From NCBI RefSeq assembly GCF_004124325.1, contig NZ_QBDT01000001.1, positions 310,001 through 374,000 of the forward strand: a stretch of DNA of 64,000 nucleotides, given 5' to 3'. Made by a program: the position numbers and the translations under genes. The stretch is from Streptomyces sp. L2 (GTDB taxonomy: Bacteria; Actinomycetota; Actinomycetes; Streptomycetales; Streptomycetaceae). This document shows positions 17,061 to 24,673 of this stretch, one piece after another (position 1 is the stretch's first letter; every line of letters starts with the position of its first letter). Below the pieces are notes generated by a model. It saw only the letters and a program-made list of their open reading frames with translations. It made no database searches and was not told where the DNA came from.

Positions 17061-17325
17061 CCGCCACCTCCTCGGACCGCTCCGCTCGTCGCGTGTGCGG
17101 TGGTTCGTCCGCTTCCCCGCCCGGGCATCCAAGCACCGCCCGGCCCCGGCGAGGGCGGCGGCACGCGGGCCCGAGCCAGGAGTGCCCCGGGAGCGTGAAC
17201 GGAAACCGGGTGGCGGATACGGCGCCGGAATCCCACTGCGGCTCTTTCACCAATTGCCTTGCGTTCGGTCGGCGTTGTCCGCATCCGGCCCGACCGGCCG
17301 TCAGCAGCAGGTACGGACCAGCCTC

Positions 17326-17354
17326 TTGACGCCTCCTTATCTCACTCCTTAAAT
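17326..17354 (+). promoter_or_regulatory. Sigma70-type promoter of the glucanase gene
   Basis: TTGACG (17326-17331) and TTAAAT (17349-17354) with a 17-bp spacer, 42 bp before the ATG. The surrounding 60 bp are clearly less GC-rich than the gene. No obvious operator palindrome overlaps it. Confidence 0.65.
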
Positions 17355-17395
17355 CAAGAAGCGTCCCCATCGCCCCCCACCTGAGACGGAGAGCC

Positions 17396-18643
17396 ATGGC
17401 ATCCCCACGCCTGCTCCGCAGATGCCTGTACGCCGCCCTGTCCGCCGCACTGGTCGGCGCCGCCACCGTCGGCCCCGCCCGGGCGGACACGGCCCACCCG
17501 GCGACCCAGTCCGCCGCCGCGACCGTCACCACGTTCTCCGACACCTTCGACGGGCCGGCCGGCTCCGCGGTCGACGGTTCGAAGTGGACGCTGGAGACCG
17601 GCGACAACGTCAACAACCACGAACGCGAGTACTACACCTCCGGCACGCGGAACGCCGCCCTGGACGGCCAGGGCCACCTCGTCATCACGGCCCGGAAGGA
17701 AAACCCGGCCGGCTACCAGTGCTGGTACGGCACCTGCCAGTACACCTCGGCCCGGCTGAACACGGCGGGGAAGTTCGAGGCCCGGTACGGGCACGTCGAG
17801 GCACGCATGAAGATCCCGCGCGGGCAGGGCATGTGGCCCGCGTTCTGGATGCTCGGCACCCCGGTCAACTGGCCGGACTCCGGTGAGATCGACGTGATGG
17901 AGAACGTCGGCTTCGAACCCTCGACCGTGCACGGCACCATCCACGGCCCGGGCTACTCCGGCTCGGGCGGCATAGGCGCCGCCTACAGCCTCCCGGGCGG
18001 CCAGGCCTTCGCGGACGCCTTCCACACCTTCGCCGTCGACTGGGCGCCCGGCTCGATCACCTGGTCGGTGGACGGCACGGTCTACGAGCGGCGCACCCCC
18101 GCCGACCTGGGCGGCAAGACCTGGGTGTACGACAACAAGCCGTTCTTCCTCATCCTGAACCTGGCCGTCGGCGGCTACTGGCCCGGCGACCCGGACGGCT
18201 CCACGCAGTTCCCGCAGCAACTGGTGGTCGACTCCGTGTCGGTGACGACCAGCACCACCGCGGCCGGCGTCCCGATCCGGGGCCTGGCCGGCAAGTGCGT
18301 GGACGTGGCCGGCGCCAACCCCGCCGACGGCACACCGGTCCAGTTGTACGACTGCAACGGCACGGCGGCCCAGCAGTGGACCGTCGGCTCCGACGGCACG
18401 ATCCGCGCGCTCGGCAAGTGCCTCGACGTCACGGGCAACGGCACCGCCGACGGCTCGACCGTCCAGCTGTGGGACTGCACCGGCGGCCCCAACCAGAAGT
18501 GGGCGGTCTCCGCCGCGCACGACATCGTCAACCCGCAGGCGAACAAGTGCCTCGACGTCACCGGGAACAACTCCGCGAACGGCACCCGCCTGCAGATCTG
18601 GACCTGCACGGGCGGCGCCAACCAGAAGTGGACGGTGGGCTGA
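17396..18643 (+). CDS. Secreted GH16 endo-beta-1,3-glucanase with CBM13 (ricin-B) module
   Basis: 415 residues. Signal peptide about residues 1-30 (LLRRCLYAALSAALVGAATVGPARA). The GH16 catalytic domain spans about 45-275 with GEIDVMEN: E164 nucleophile, D166 and E169 acid/base, the beta-bulge form seen in laminarinases. WPAFWMLG and FFLILNLAVGGYWPGDPD are further GH16 landmarks. A ricin-type beta-trefoil (about 285-415) follows, with three repeats ending in QxW (QQW, QKW, QKW) and paired KCVDV/KCLDV motifs, so it binds polysaccharide. It probably degrades fungal or plant beta-1,3-glucan outside the cell. It is monocistronic by spacing. Confidence 0.95.
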   Translation: MASPRLLRRCLYAALSAALVGAATVGPARADTAHPATQSAAATVTTFSDTFDGPAGSAVDGSKWTLETGDNVNNHEREYYTSGTRNAALDGQGHLVITARKENPAGYQCWYGTCQYTSARLNTAGKFEARYGHVEARMKIPRGQGMWPAFWMLGTPVNWPDSGEIDVMENVGFEPSTVHGTIHGPGYSGSGGIGAAYSLPGGQAFADAFHTFAVDWAPGSITWSVDGTVYERRTPADLGGKTWVYDNKPFFLILNLAVGGYWPGDPDGSTQFPQQLVVDSVSVTTSTTAAGVPIRGLAGKCVDVAGANPADGTPVQLYDCNGTAAQQWTVGSDGTIRALGKCLDVTGNGTADGSTVQLWDCTGGPNQKWAVSAAHDIVNPQANKCLDVTGNNSANGTRLQIWTCTGGANQKWTVG

Positions 18644-18691
18644 GCGGCACCCGTCATCCGGCGTCCGGTCGTCCGGCGTCCGGCGTCCGGC

Positions 18692-19714
18692 TCAGCGGGC
18701 GCCGTCGAGGAGGTCCAGTACGGCGGCCTCGACGGCGCCCTGGGTGGCGGGGCGCCCGAACTCCCCGTGTTCGCCGAGGCGGTTGAGCACGGGGGTGATC
18801 GTCACACCCCGCTCGAACAGTTCGAAGACCTTTGGGTCGATGTAGGAGGACCGGCACACCGCGGGCGTGTTCCCGAGGTAGTGACTCACCTCGCGCACGG
18901 CCCGGGTGGTCTGCCGGTGCCGCGCGGTCTCCGTGGCCCGGCCGCCCCGGGCGGTGACGGCGACCGCGACGGCCGCGAGCACGGTCGCGTGCCAGGTACG
19001 GAAGTCCTTGGCGGTGGCGTCGGTGCCGGAGAGCCGGCGCAGCGCCTCGTTGAGGTCGCCGCCGTGCAGGTCGTGCCAGGCGCCGTGCTCCCAGTACGCG
19101 AGGAACCGGTCACCGCCGTGGCGACGGCGCAGCAGGGACCGTACGACGGTGTGCACCCGCTCGTCGACGAGGGCGCGGACCAGGTCGATGCCGCCCTTGG
19201 CCGGATAGCCGAAGGTGATCTCGGCGCGGCCGCAGGTGACGTGCTCGCGCAGCATGGTCGTCAGGCCGTAGGTCTCGCTGGCGCGGGTGTGGCGGTCGCT
19301 GCCGATGCGGAAGAAGCCGAGGTCGAGCAGGCGGACCGCGCAGGCGGTGACCCGCGCCCGGCTCAGCCCCCGTCCGCCGAGGTCGGCCTCGACCCGGGAC
19401 CGCAGGCCGGGCAGGGCGCGGGCGATCTGCCGTACGTGCTCGTGCTTGGCCTTGTCCTGCTCGGCCCGGAACCGCTCGTGGTACAGGTACTGGCGGCGGC
19501 CGGCCGCGTCGGTGCCGACGGCCTGAAGGTGGCCGGTGGGCCACGGGCAGATCCACACCTCGCGCCAGGCGGGCGGGATGGTGAGGGCCCGGATGCGGGC
19601 GAGTTCCGCGGGGTCGGTCAGGGGCGCGCCGCTGGGGTCGCGGTAGCGGAAGCCGCGGCCGCAGCGGGTTCTTGTGAGGCCGGGTTGTTCGCAGCTGCTG
19701 GTGCGGAGCTTCAT
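18692..19714 (-). CDS. DNA topoisomerase IB (poxvirus/bacterial type)
   Basis: 340 residues, the usual bacterial TopIB size. N-domain: RGFRYRDPSGAPLTDPAELARIRALTIPPAWREVWICPWPTGHLQAVGTDAAGRRQYLYH. Catalytic domain: FFRIGSDRHTRASETYGLTTMLREHV, KDFRTWHATVLAA (catalytic Arg region and His) and active-site tyrosine in SSYIDPKV. It relaxes supercoils through a 3'-phosphotyrosyl intermediate. It is usually accessory in actinobacteria. Downstream (18654-18691) short GTCCGGC repeats lie against the glucanase end. Confidence 0.95.
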   Translation of the reverse strand: MKLRTSSCEQPGLTRTRCGRGFRYRDPSGAPLTDPAELARIRALTIPPAWREVWICPWPTGHLQAVGTDAAGRRQYLYHERFRAEQDKAKHEHVRQIARALPGLRSRVEADLGGRGLSRARVTACAVRLLDLGFFRIGSDRHTRASETYGLTTMLREHVTCGRAEITFGYPAKGGIDLVRALVDERVHTVVRSLLRRRHGGDRFLAYWEHGAWHDLHGGDLNEALRRLSGTDATAKDFRTWHATVLAAVAVAVTARGGRATETARHRQTTRAVREVSHYLGNTPAVCRSSYIDPKVFELFERGVTITPVLNRLGEHGEFGRPATQGAVEAAVLDLLDGAR

Positions 19715-19762
19715 GGAGTTGGTGGGGTTCGGGCCGGCCGGGGTGACATGGGTGAGGCTCCT

Positions 19763-19792
19763 TTGGCCTTGGCCTTGGCCTTGGCCTTGGCC
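19763..19792. repeat. Simple repeat (TTGGCC)x5
   Basis: Five perfect copies of TTGGCC in the 346-bp gap between the divergent topoisomerase IB and PHP genes. Likely slippage-prone. No gene is evident in 19715-20060. Confidence 0.9.
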
Positions 19793-19880
19793 CGGGGCGG
19801 GGTCATCGCAGTACCCGGCGATGGGGGCGGTAAACCGTTGTGGGGGGTGGTGAGCGTTGCCGGGTGCGGGTGGGTGGGGG

Positions 19881-20042
19881 CTGGTCGCGCAGTTCCCCGC
19901 GCCCCTCTGGGGCGCTTGGGTGAACCTTCGTCATATAGAGCCGTTGCCGGCTGAGCGTTGCCGGGTGCGGTGTGTTCGTGGCTTGTCGCGCCCACGCGGC
20001 GGAGCCGCAAATGGACGCAGCCCCGCGCCCCTGTGGGGCGCC
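19881..20042 (+). repeat. Two copies of the Streptomyces palindromic intergenic element
   Basis: Copy 1 (19881-19915) has the core GGTCGCGCAGTTCCCCGC followed by palindrome GCGCCCC-TCT-GGGGCGC. Copy 2 (about 19981-20042) is a variant with an internal CACGCGGCGGAGCCGC stem and the same GCGCCCC-TGT-GGGGCGC end. Both are followed by related text (TGGGTGAACCTT..TAT.GAGCC.GTTGCC), so a unit of about 130 bp appears duplicated, including the first codons of the PHP gene. Confidence 0.8.
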
Positions 20043-20060
20043 TGGGTGAACCTTGGATGT

Positions 20061-21101
20061 ATGGAGCCCGTTGCCGCGCTGGAGCGGATTGCGTTTCTGT
20101 TGGAGCGGTCTTTGGCGCCGACCTATCGGGTGCGGGCGTTTCGTACCGCTGCCCGGGTGGTGCGGGAGCTGTCCGACGAGGAGGTGGCCTCGCGGGCGGC
20201 GGACGGGTCGCTGGAGGCGTTGAAGGGGGTCGGGCCGAAGACGGCTCAGGTGGTGCGGGAGGCGCTGGCCGGTGAGGTGCCGGGGTATCTGCGGAAGCTG
20301 GAGGAGGAGGCCGGAGCGCCGGTGGTGTCGGGGGCCGGCGCTGAGCTGCGGGCGCTGCTGCGCGGGGACTGCCACACGCACTCGGACTGGTCCGACGGCG
20401 GCAGCCCGATCGAGGAGATGGGGTGGGCCGCGGCCCGGCTCGGGCACGAGTGGACCGTCCTCACCGACCACTCGCCGCGGCTGACGGTGGCCCGCGGACT
20501 GTCCCCCGAGCGGCTGCGCGAGCAGCTGGACGTGGTGGAAGGGCTGAACGCGGCCTGGGCGCCGTTCCGGCTGCTCACCGGGATCGAGTGCGACATCCTC
20601 GACGACGGCGGCCTGGACCAGGAGCCGGAGCTGCTGGAGCGGCTCGACGTGGTCGTCGTATCGGTGCACTCCAAGCTGCGGATGGACGCCCGGTCGATGA
20701 CCCGCCGGATGGTGGCCGCCGTGCGGAACCCGCACGCCGACGTCCTCGGCCACTGCACCGGGCGCCTGGTCACCGGGCGCGGACGGCCCGAGTCGGAGTT
20801 CGACGCGGACGAGGTGTTCGCCGCCTGCGCGGAGTCCGGCACGGCCGTGGAGATCAACAGCCGGCCCGAACGGCTCGACCCGCCGCGCCGGCTGCTGCGC
20901 CGGGCCGTGGAGGCGGGGGTCCTGTTCTCGGTCGACACCGACGCGCACGCGCCCGGGCAGCTGGACTGGCAGATCCTCGGCTGCGCGCGGGCGGAGGAGT
21001 GCGGGGTGCCCGCCGAACGGGTGGTGACCACCTGGTCGGCAGAGGAACTGCTGGCCTGGACCCGTCAGGGCCGTACGCCGGAACGCGTGCCCGGTGCGTG
21101 A
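20061..21101 (+). CDS. PHP-domain phosphoesterase with helix-hairpin-helix N-terminus (PolX C-terminal-like)
   Basis: 346 residues. Residues about 1-85 resemble the PolX 8-kDa/HhH region (ALERIAFLLERSLAPTYRVRAFRTAARVV; LEALKGVGPKTAQVVREAL). The PHP metal site follows: GDCHTHSDWSDGG, VLTDHSPRL, GIECDIL, SVHSK, VLGHCTGR and VDTDAHAPGQL supply the His/Asp/Glu ligands. The polymerase palm is absent, so it is a PHP nuclease/phosphatase, not a DNA polymerase. ATG 20061 is chosen where homology starts. Upstream DNA is open in frame because it carries a degenerate duplicate of the start region. Confidence 0.88.
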   Translation: MEPVAALERIAFLLERSLAPTYRVRAFRTAARVVRELSDEEVASRAADGSLEALKGVGPKTAQVVREALAGEVPGYLRKLEEEAGAPVVSGAGAELRALLRGDCHTHSDWSDGGSPIEEMGWAAARLGHEWTVLTDHSPRLTVARGLSPERLREQLDVVEGLNAAWAPFRLLTGIECDILDDGGLDQEPELLERLDVVVVSVHSKLRMDARSMTRRMVAAVRNPHADVLGHCTGRLVTGRGRPESEFDADEVFAACAESGTAVEINSRPERLDPPRRLLRRAVEAGVLFSVDTDAHAPGQLDWQILGCARAEECGVPAERVVTTWSAEELLAWTRQGRTPERVPGA

Positions 21102-21141
21102 CGTGGTACCCGGCCCCGCAGGACCCGAGAAAGGAACGCGG

Positions 21142-21798
21142 ATGGACCGTGCCGCCGTCTTCGACGTCGACGGAACGCTCGTCGACACCAATCACCTGCA
21201 CGTCGTCACCTGGTGGGAGGCGTTCCGCCAGGCCGGCCACGACGTGCCGATGCACGCGATCCACCGGGCCGTGGGTCTCGGCTCCACGGATCTGATCGCC
21301 CACCTGCTCGGGGACGACCGGGACACGGACCGGGACGCGGAGCTGAGCGCCGCGCACACGACGCTGTACGGACAGTACTTCGACCGGCTGCCCGCTCTGC
21401 CGGGGGCCGCGGAGCTGCTGCGCCGGCTGCACCGGGACGGCTGGACGGTGGTGCTGGCCACCTCCGCGAGCGGGGCCGAGCTGGGCGCGCTGCGCCGGGC
21501 GATCGACGCGGACGAGGCGATCACCGACACCGCGAGTGCCGACGACGTCGCCGAGGGCAAGCCGGCCCCGGAGCCCGTGGAGCACGCGCTGGAGCTGGCC
21601 GGGGTGCCCGCCTCCCGGGCGGTGTTCGTCGGGGACACCGTGTGGGACATGCGGGCGGGCAGCAAGGCCGGGGTGCGCTGCCTGGGGCTGCTGTGCGGCG
21701 GTATCCCGCGCGCCGATCTGACCGAGGCGGGGGCGGAGGCGGTCTACGACGACCCCGCCGGCCTGCTCGCCCGCCTCGGGGAGAGTCCGCTGGTGTGA
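21142..21798 (+). CDS. HAD-superfamily hydrolase, phosphoglycolate-phosphatase/beta-PGM-like
   Basis: 218 residues. Motif I FDVDGTLVDT (nucleophile and acid Asp), motif II LATSASG, motif III lysine in EGKPAPEPVEHAL, motif IV FVGDTVWDMRAGSKAGV. The helical cap between motifs I and II is type C1. It dephosphorylates an unknown small phosphorylated metabolite. ATG follows AAAGGAA and lies 40 bp after the PHP gene on the same strand, so co-transcription is likely. Confidence 0.92.
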   Translation: MDRAAVFDVDGTLVDTNHLHVVTWWEAFRQAGHDVPMHAIHRAVGLGSTDLIAHLLGDDRDTDRDAELSAAHTTLYGQYFDRLPALPGAAELLRRLHRDGWTVVLATSASGAELGALRRAIDADEAITDTASADDVAEGKPAPEPVEHALELAGVPASRAVFVGDTVWDMRAGSKAGVRCLGLLCGGIPRADLTEAGAEAVYDDPAGLLARLGESPLV

Positions 21799-21835
21799 GC
21801 CGCGCGCAACGGGTGACCCGGATCACGCCGGACCA

Positions 21836-22031
21836 GGAACACAGGCGGTTGGTTCTTCGTTGAACTAGACGTGGGTGCGGAGGGAACAGTGTCCTCGGGC
21901 CTCGTCCTTCGCCCACGGGGACGATCGTTCGGCTGAAGCCCTGTGGAGCCCCTCGCCGGAGGCGACCGCCGTCCGCGCCCGCCCCTTGACCGCCCCGGTC
22001 GTGATTCCCCCGTCGCGACCGGGGCCCTTTT
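21836..22031 (+). ncRNA. Candidate structured small RNA with its own promoter and terminator
   Basis: The 292-bp gap between HAD and hydrolase genes contains three things. An ECF-like promoter is read as GGAAC (21836-21840), N17, CGTTG. Long-range complementary arms GTGGGTGCGGA (about 21869) and TCCGCGCCCGC (about 21973) pair over 11 bp with two G-U pairs. Internal stems include CGTCC..GGACG, with a strong terminator at the end. A transcript of about 160 nt is implied. It matches no RNA family I can name confidently; size argues against 6S RNA and SRP RNA. Short open frames here look like chance. Confidence 0.4.
21993..22028 (+). terminator. Strong rho-independent-type terminator
   Basis: 12-bp stem CCCCGGTCGTGA / TCGCGACCGGGG (one G-U) with loop TTCCCCCG, followed by CCCTTTT. 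It is one of the few terminators in the window with a T run. It could end the candidate RNA or the PHP-HAD transcript. Confidence 0.85.
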
Positions 22032-22090
22032 CGTGCCGCCCGCGCCTTTGCGCCGGATGCGCCCTCACGCCGCCTGCGCCCCTTGCTCCC

Positions 22091-22954
22091 TTACGCCGCC
22101 TGTGCCAGCCCGCTGTCGGCCGAGGCGGCGTCGAGGAACTCCCGCAGGTCCTCGGTGAGCCGCTCCGCGTGGGTCGCGAACAGACCGTGGCCGGCGTTCT
22201 CGTACACCTTCAGGGTGCCGTCGGGGACCATCCGGGCGATGCGCTCCCCGGTGAGGGCGAGGGGCGCCGAGGTGTCGTGGGTGCCGTGCACGACCAGTAC
22301 CGGTACGGCCACGCCGGGCAGCTCCGCGGTGAGGTCGAGGGAGGCCACGACGGCCCGGATGCCCAGGGCGGCCCTGGGGGTGGCCACCAGGCAGCGGTCG
22401 ATCAGGTACCGGGTGTAGGCCTCGGTCACCTCGATGCCGGGCAGGCCGACGGCGAAGAAGTCGTCCGCCGAGGCCGTGAACCAGCCCGCCCGGTCCCGCC
22501 GGAAGGCGGCCTCGTCGGCCCGGACCAGCGCCGGGTCGATACCGTCCGGGACGCCCGGCGAGCGGACGATCCCGGGGCTCACCCCGGAGACGAGGGCGAC
22601 GCGGTCCACCCGTGCGGTGCCGTGCCGGGTCAAACAGCGGACGACCTCGGCGGTGCCCACGGAGTGCCCGATCAGCGTGACGCCGCGCAGGTCGAGGTGG
22701 TCCAGCAGGCCCTGCAGGTCGTCGGCGAGGGTGTCGAGGTCGTAGCCGAGCCAGGTGTCCTCGGAGCGGCCGTGGCCCCGCCGGTCCAGTGCCACGCAGC
22801 GGTATCCGGCCTCGGCCAGGGGGAGCATCTGGTACTCCCACATCTCGTAGCCCAGATACGCGCTGCTGACGAAGACGGCGACCGGCCCGGTTGTGGGGCC
22901 GTGGTCGACGTAGTGCAGGCGGGCGCCGTCGACGGGGCTGTCGTAGAACGGCAT
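22091..22954 (-). CDS. Alpha/beta hydrolase (chloroperoxidase-like)
   Basis: 287 residues. Oxyanion region FVSSAYLGYEMWEYQMLPLAEAGYRCVALDRRGHGRS; nucleophile elbow GHSVG; acid in VVHGTHDTSAPL; catalytic His in NAGHGLF. This pattern fits cofactor-free haloperoxidase/esterase-type hydrolases; the usual GHSxGG glycine is replaced (GHSVGT). The natural substrate is unknown. Divergent from the epimerase gene, 196 bp apart. Confidence 0.9.
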   Translation of the reverse strand: MPFYDSPVDGARLHYVDHGPTTGPVAVFVSSAYLGYEMWEYQMLPLAEAGYRCVALDRRGHGRSEDTWLGYDLDTLADDLQGLLDHLDLRGVTLIGHSVGTAEVVRCLTRHGTARVDRVALVSGVSPGIVRSPGVPDGIDPALVRADEAAFRRDRAGWFTASADDFFAVGLPGIEVTEAYTRYLIDRCLVATPRAALGIRAVVASLDLTAELPGVAVPVLVVHGTHDTSAPLALTGERIARMVPDGTLKVYENAGHGLFATHAERLTEDLREFLDAASADSGLAQAA

Positions 22955-23150
22955 GGCGGCCTCCTCGGGGTCCGGCTGTGGTCCGACGGGATGTCCGTCG
23001 ATCTCCGTGACACCGATGTTTCCCGAGTCCGGTCCGCGGGTCGATTACCTCCCACGTCATGCCGGACGGGTGGGGCTCGCGGGGGCGCGTGTGCACGTGG
23101 GGCGGCCGGGTACCCGGCCGGTCCACCGAAGCCCCGCGGAGGAGCCCGAG

Positions 23151-24182
23151 GTGAGTGGTGCAACGGGCAGCAGGGTCGTCGTGACGGGCGCCACCGGCAA
23201 TGTCGGGACCAGCGTGGTGCGCCTGCTCGCGGAGGACCCCGGGATCAAGTCGGTGCGGGGCATCGCCCGGCGCACGCCCGAGTGGTCGCCGGCGAAGACC
23301 GAGTGGTCGGCGGCGGATCTCGCCTCCGACCAGGCCAATCTGGCCGAGCGGTTCGAGGGCGCGGACGCGGTGGTCCATCTGGCCTGGGCGTTCCAGCCGA
23401 CGCACGATCCGGCGACCACCTGGCGGACCAATGTGCTGGGCGGGATCCGGGTGTTCGAGGCGGTCGCCGCGGCCCGGGTGCCGGTGCTGGTGCACGCCTC
23501 GTCGGTCGGCGCGTACTCGCCGGGGCCGAAGGACCGGCCGGTGGACGAGTCGTGGCCGACGCACGGCTGGCCGGACGCCGCGTACTGCCGGGAGAAGGCC
23601 TACCTGGAGCGCACGCTGGACGTCTTCGAGCGGGACCACCCCGAGGTGCGGGTGGTGCGGATGCGCCCGGCGTTCCTGTTCAAGTGGGAGTCCGCGAGCG
23701 AGCAGCGCCGTATCTTCGGCGGCCGTTTCCTGCCGGGCCCGCTGGCCCGGCCCGAGCTGCTGCCGTTCCTCCCGGACGTCCCCGGGCTGCGGGTGCAGGC
23801 CCTGCACACGGACGACGCCGCCGAGGCGTACCGCCTCGCGGTGCACTCCGAGACCGCCCGGGGCGCGTACAACCTCGCCGCGGATCCCCCGGTGGACGCC
23901 ACGATGCTCGGCGAGATGCTCGGCACCCGCCCGGTCCGGCTCCCCCGCACGGCGGCCCGGGCGGCGATCGCCGCCGCCTGGGGGCTGCATCTGCTGCCGG
24001 CCTCGCCGCACCTCTTCGACGCCGTGCTGCGGGTGCCGCTGATGGACTGCGCCCGGGCCCGCGCCGAACTGGGCTGGCAGCCCCGCCGCCCGGCAGACGA
24101 GGTGCTGCGCGAGTTTCTCGACGGGCTGCAGCAGGGCGGCGGGATGGACACGGAGCCGATGCGGGGACGCAAGGTCGGCTGA
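23151..24182 (+). CDS. NAD(P)-dependent epimerase/dehydratase (extended SDR)
   Basis: 343 residues. Rossmann motif VVVTGATGNVGTSVV, and HLAWAFQPTHDPATTWRTNVLGG with the SDR asparagine. Active-site Ser in HASSVGAYSPG and YCREK as YxxxK. The C-terminal half resembles sugar-nucleotide or NAD-binding proteins acting on small substrates, but carries a hydrophobic stretch RAAIAAAWGLHLLPA. The GTG start has GGAGGAG 8 bp upstream. Substrate unassigned. Confidence 0.88.
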   Translation: MSGATGSRVVVTGATGNVGTSVVRLLAEDPGIKSVRGIARRTPEWSPAKTEWSAADLASDQANLAERFEGADAVVHLAWAFQPTHDPATTWRTNVLGGIRVFEAVAAARVPVLVHASSVGAYSPGPKDRPVDESWPTHGWPDAAYCREKAYLERTLDVFERDHPEVRVVRMRPAFLFKWESASEQRRIFGGRFLPGPLARPELLPFLPDVPGLRVQALHTDDAAEAYRLAVHSETARGAYNLAADPPVDATMLGEMLGTRPVRLPRTAARAAIAAAWGLHLLPASPHLFDAVLRVPLMDCARARAELGWQPRRPADEVLREFLDGLQQGGGMDTEPMRGRKVG

Positions 24183-24251
24183 GCGCACGTGAGGCCGTCA
24201 GGTCCAGTCAGGCCCACCGAGGGCCAGTGAGGTCCAGTGAGGGAGAACGCC

Positions 24252-24638
24252 ATGACCGAAGAGGGACCGCACGAGCCGGGCCCGCACGCGGCTCCGATCC
24301 CCCGGGATCTGCCCGACCAGCAGGCCGGCCCGCGCGAGGACCCGTGGGAGGCGTCCTCCGGACGACCGGCCCCGGGACGGGGGAAGCCCGATACGGCGGA
24401 CGACGGCACGCGGGCCGGCCCCGACGCCCGGTCCGAAACCGATGCCGATGCCGATGCCGATGCCGATGCCGGTGACGGTGACGGTGACGAAACCGGTGCC
24501 GATGCCGAGTCCGGCGCCGAGGAGACCGGCGACGCGGACGTCCCCGGGACCGACGTGGCCGGTACCGGCCCCCGGGGCGCGCCCCACACGGGCACGGTCC
24601 ACGCCGAGCACCCGATCCCGGACGAGCCGTCGGCCTGA
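24252..24638 (+). CDS. Acidic, repeat-containing disordered protein
   Basis: 128 residues, rich in Asp, Glu, Gly, Pro and Ala with no predicted fold. A simple repeat encodes TDADADADADAGDGDGDE at about residues 64-81, from GATGCC units in the DNA. ATG follows GAGGGAGAAC. The 65 bp upstream contain imperfect GGTCCAGT(G/C)AGG repeats. The DNA on the other strand is also open, but RBS and codon pattern favour this strand. Function unknown. Confidence 0.55.
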   Translation: MTEEGPHEPGPHAAPIPRDLPDQQAGPREDPWEASSGRPAPGRGKPDTADDGTRAGPDARSETDADADADADAGDGDGDETGADAESGAEETGDADVPGTDVAGTGPRGAPHTGTVHAEHPIPDEPSA

Positions 24639-24673
24639 ACTCCACTACACCGCACCGGAATTGCGGCACCCCG

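Noticed and set aside
16407..17198. Arg/Pro-rich plus-strand frame over the mrp operon start
   Set aside because: Composition is that of a shadow frame; the minus-strand mrp genes explain the sequence.
21836..22031. 6S RNA, SRP RNA, tmRNA or RNase P RNA identity for the structured gap
   Set aside because: Too short for 6S or RNase P, lacks the SRP tetraloop/AGCAGC region and any tag reading frame; left as an unnamed candidate.
21865..22068. 67-residue minus-strand frame in the HAD-hydrolase gap
   Set aside because: No ribosome-binding site, no similarity to known families, and it overlaps a predicted RNA stem and terminator.
24237..24480. Rho-like or CRISPR-like meaning of the GATGCC repeat
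   Set aside because: It is a simple 6-bp repeat inside an acidic disordered protein, without spacers.
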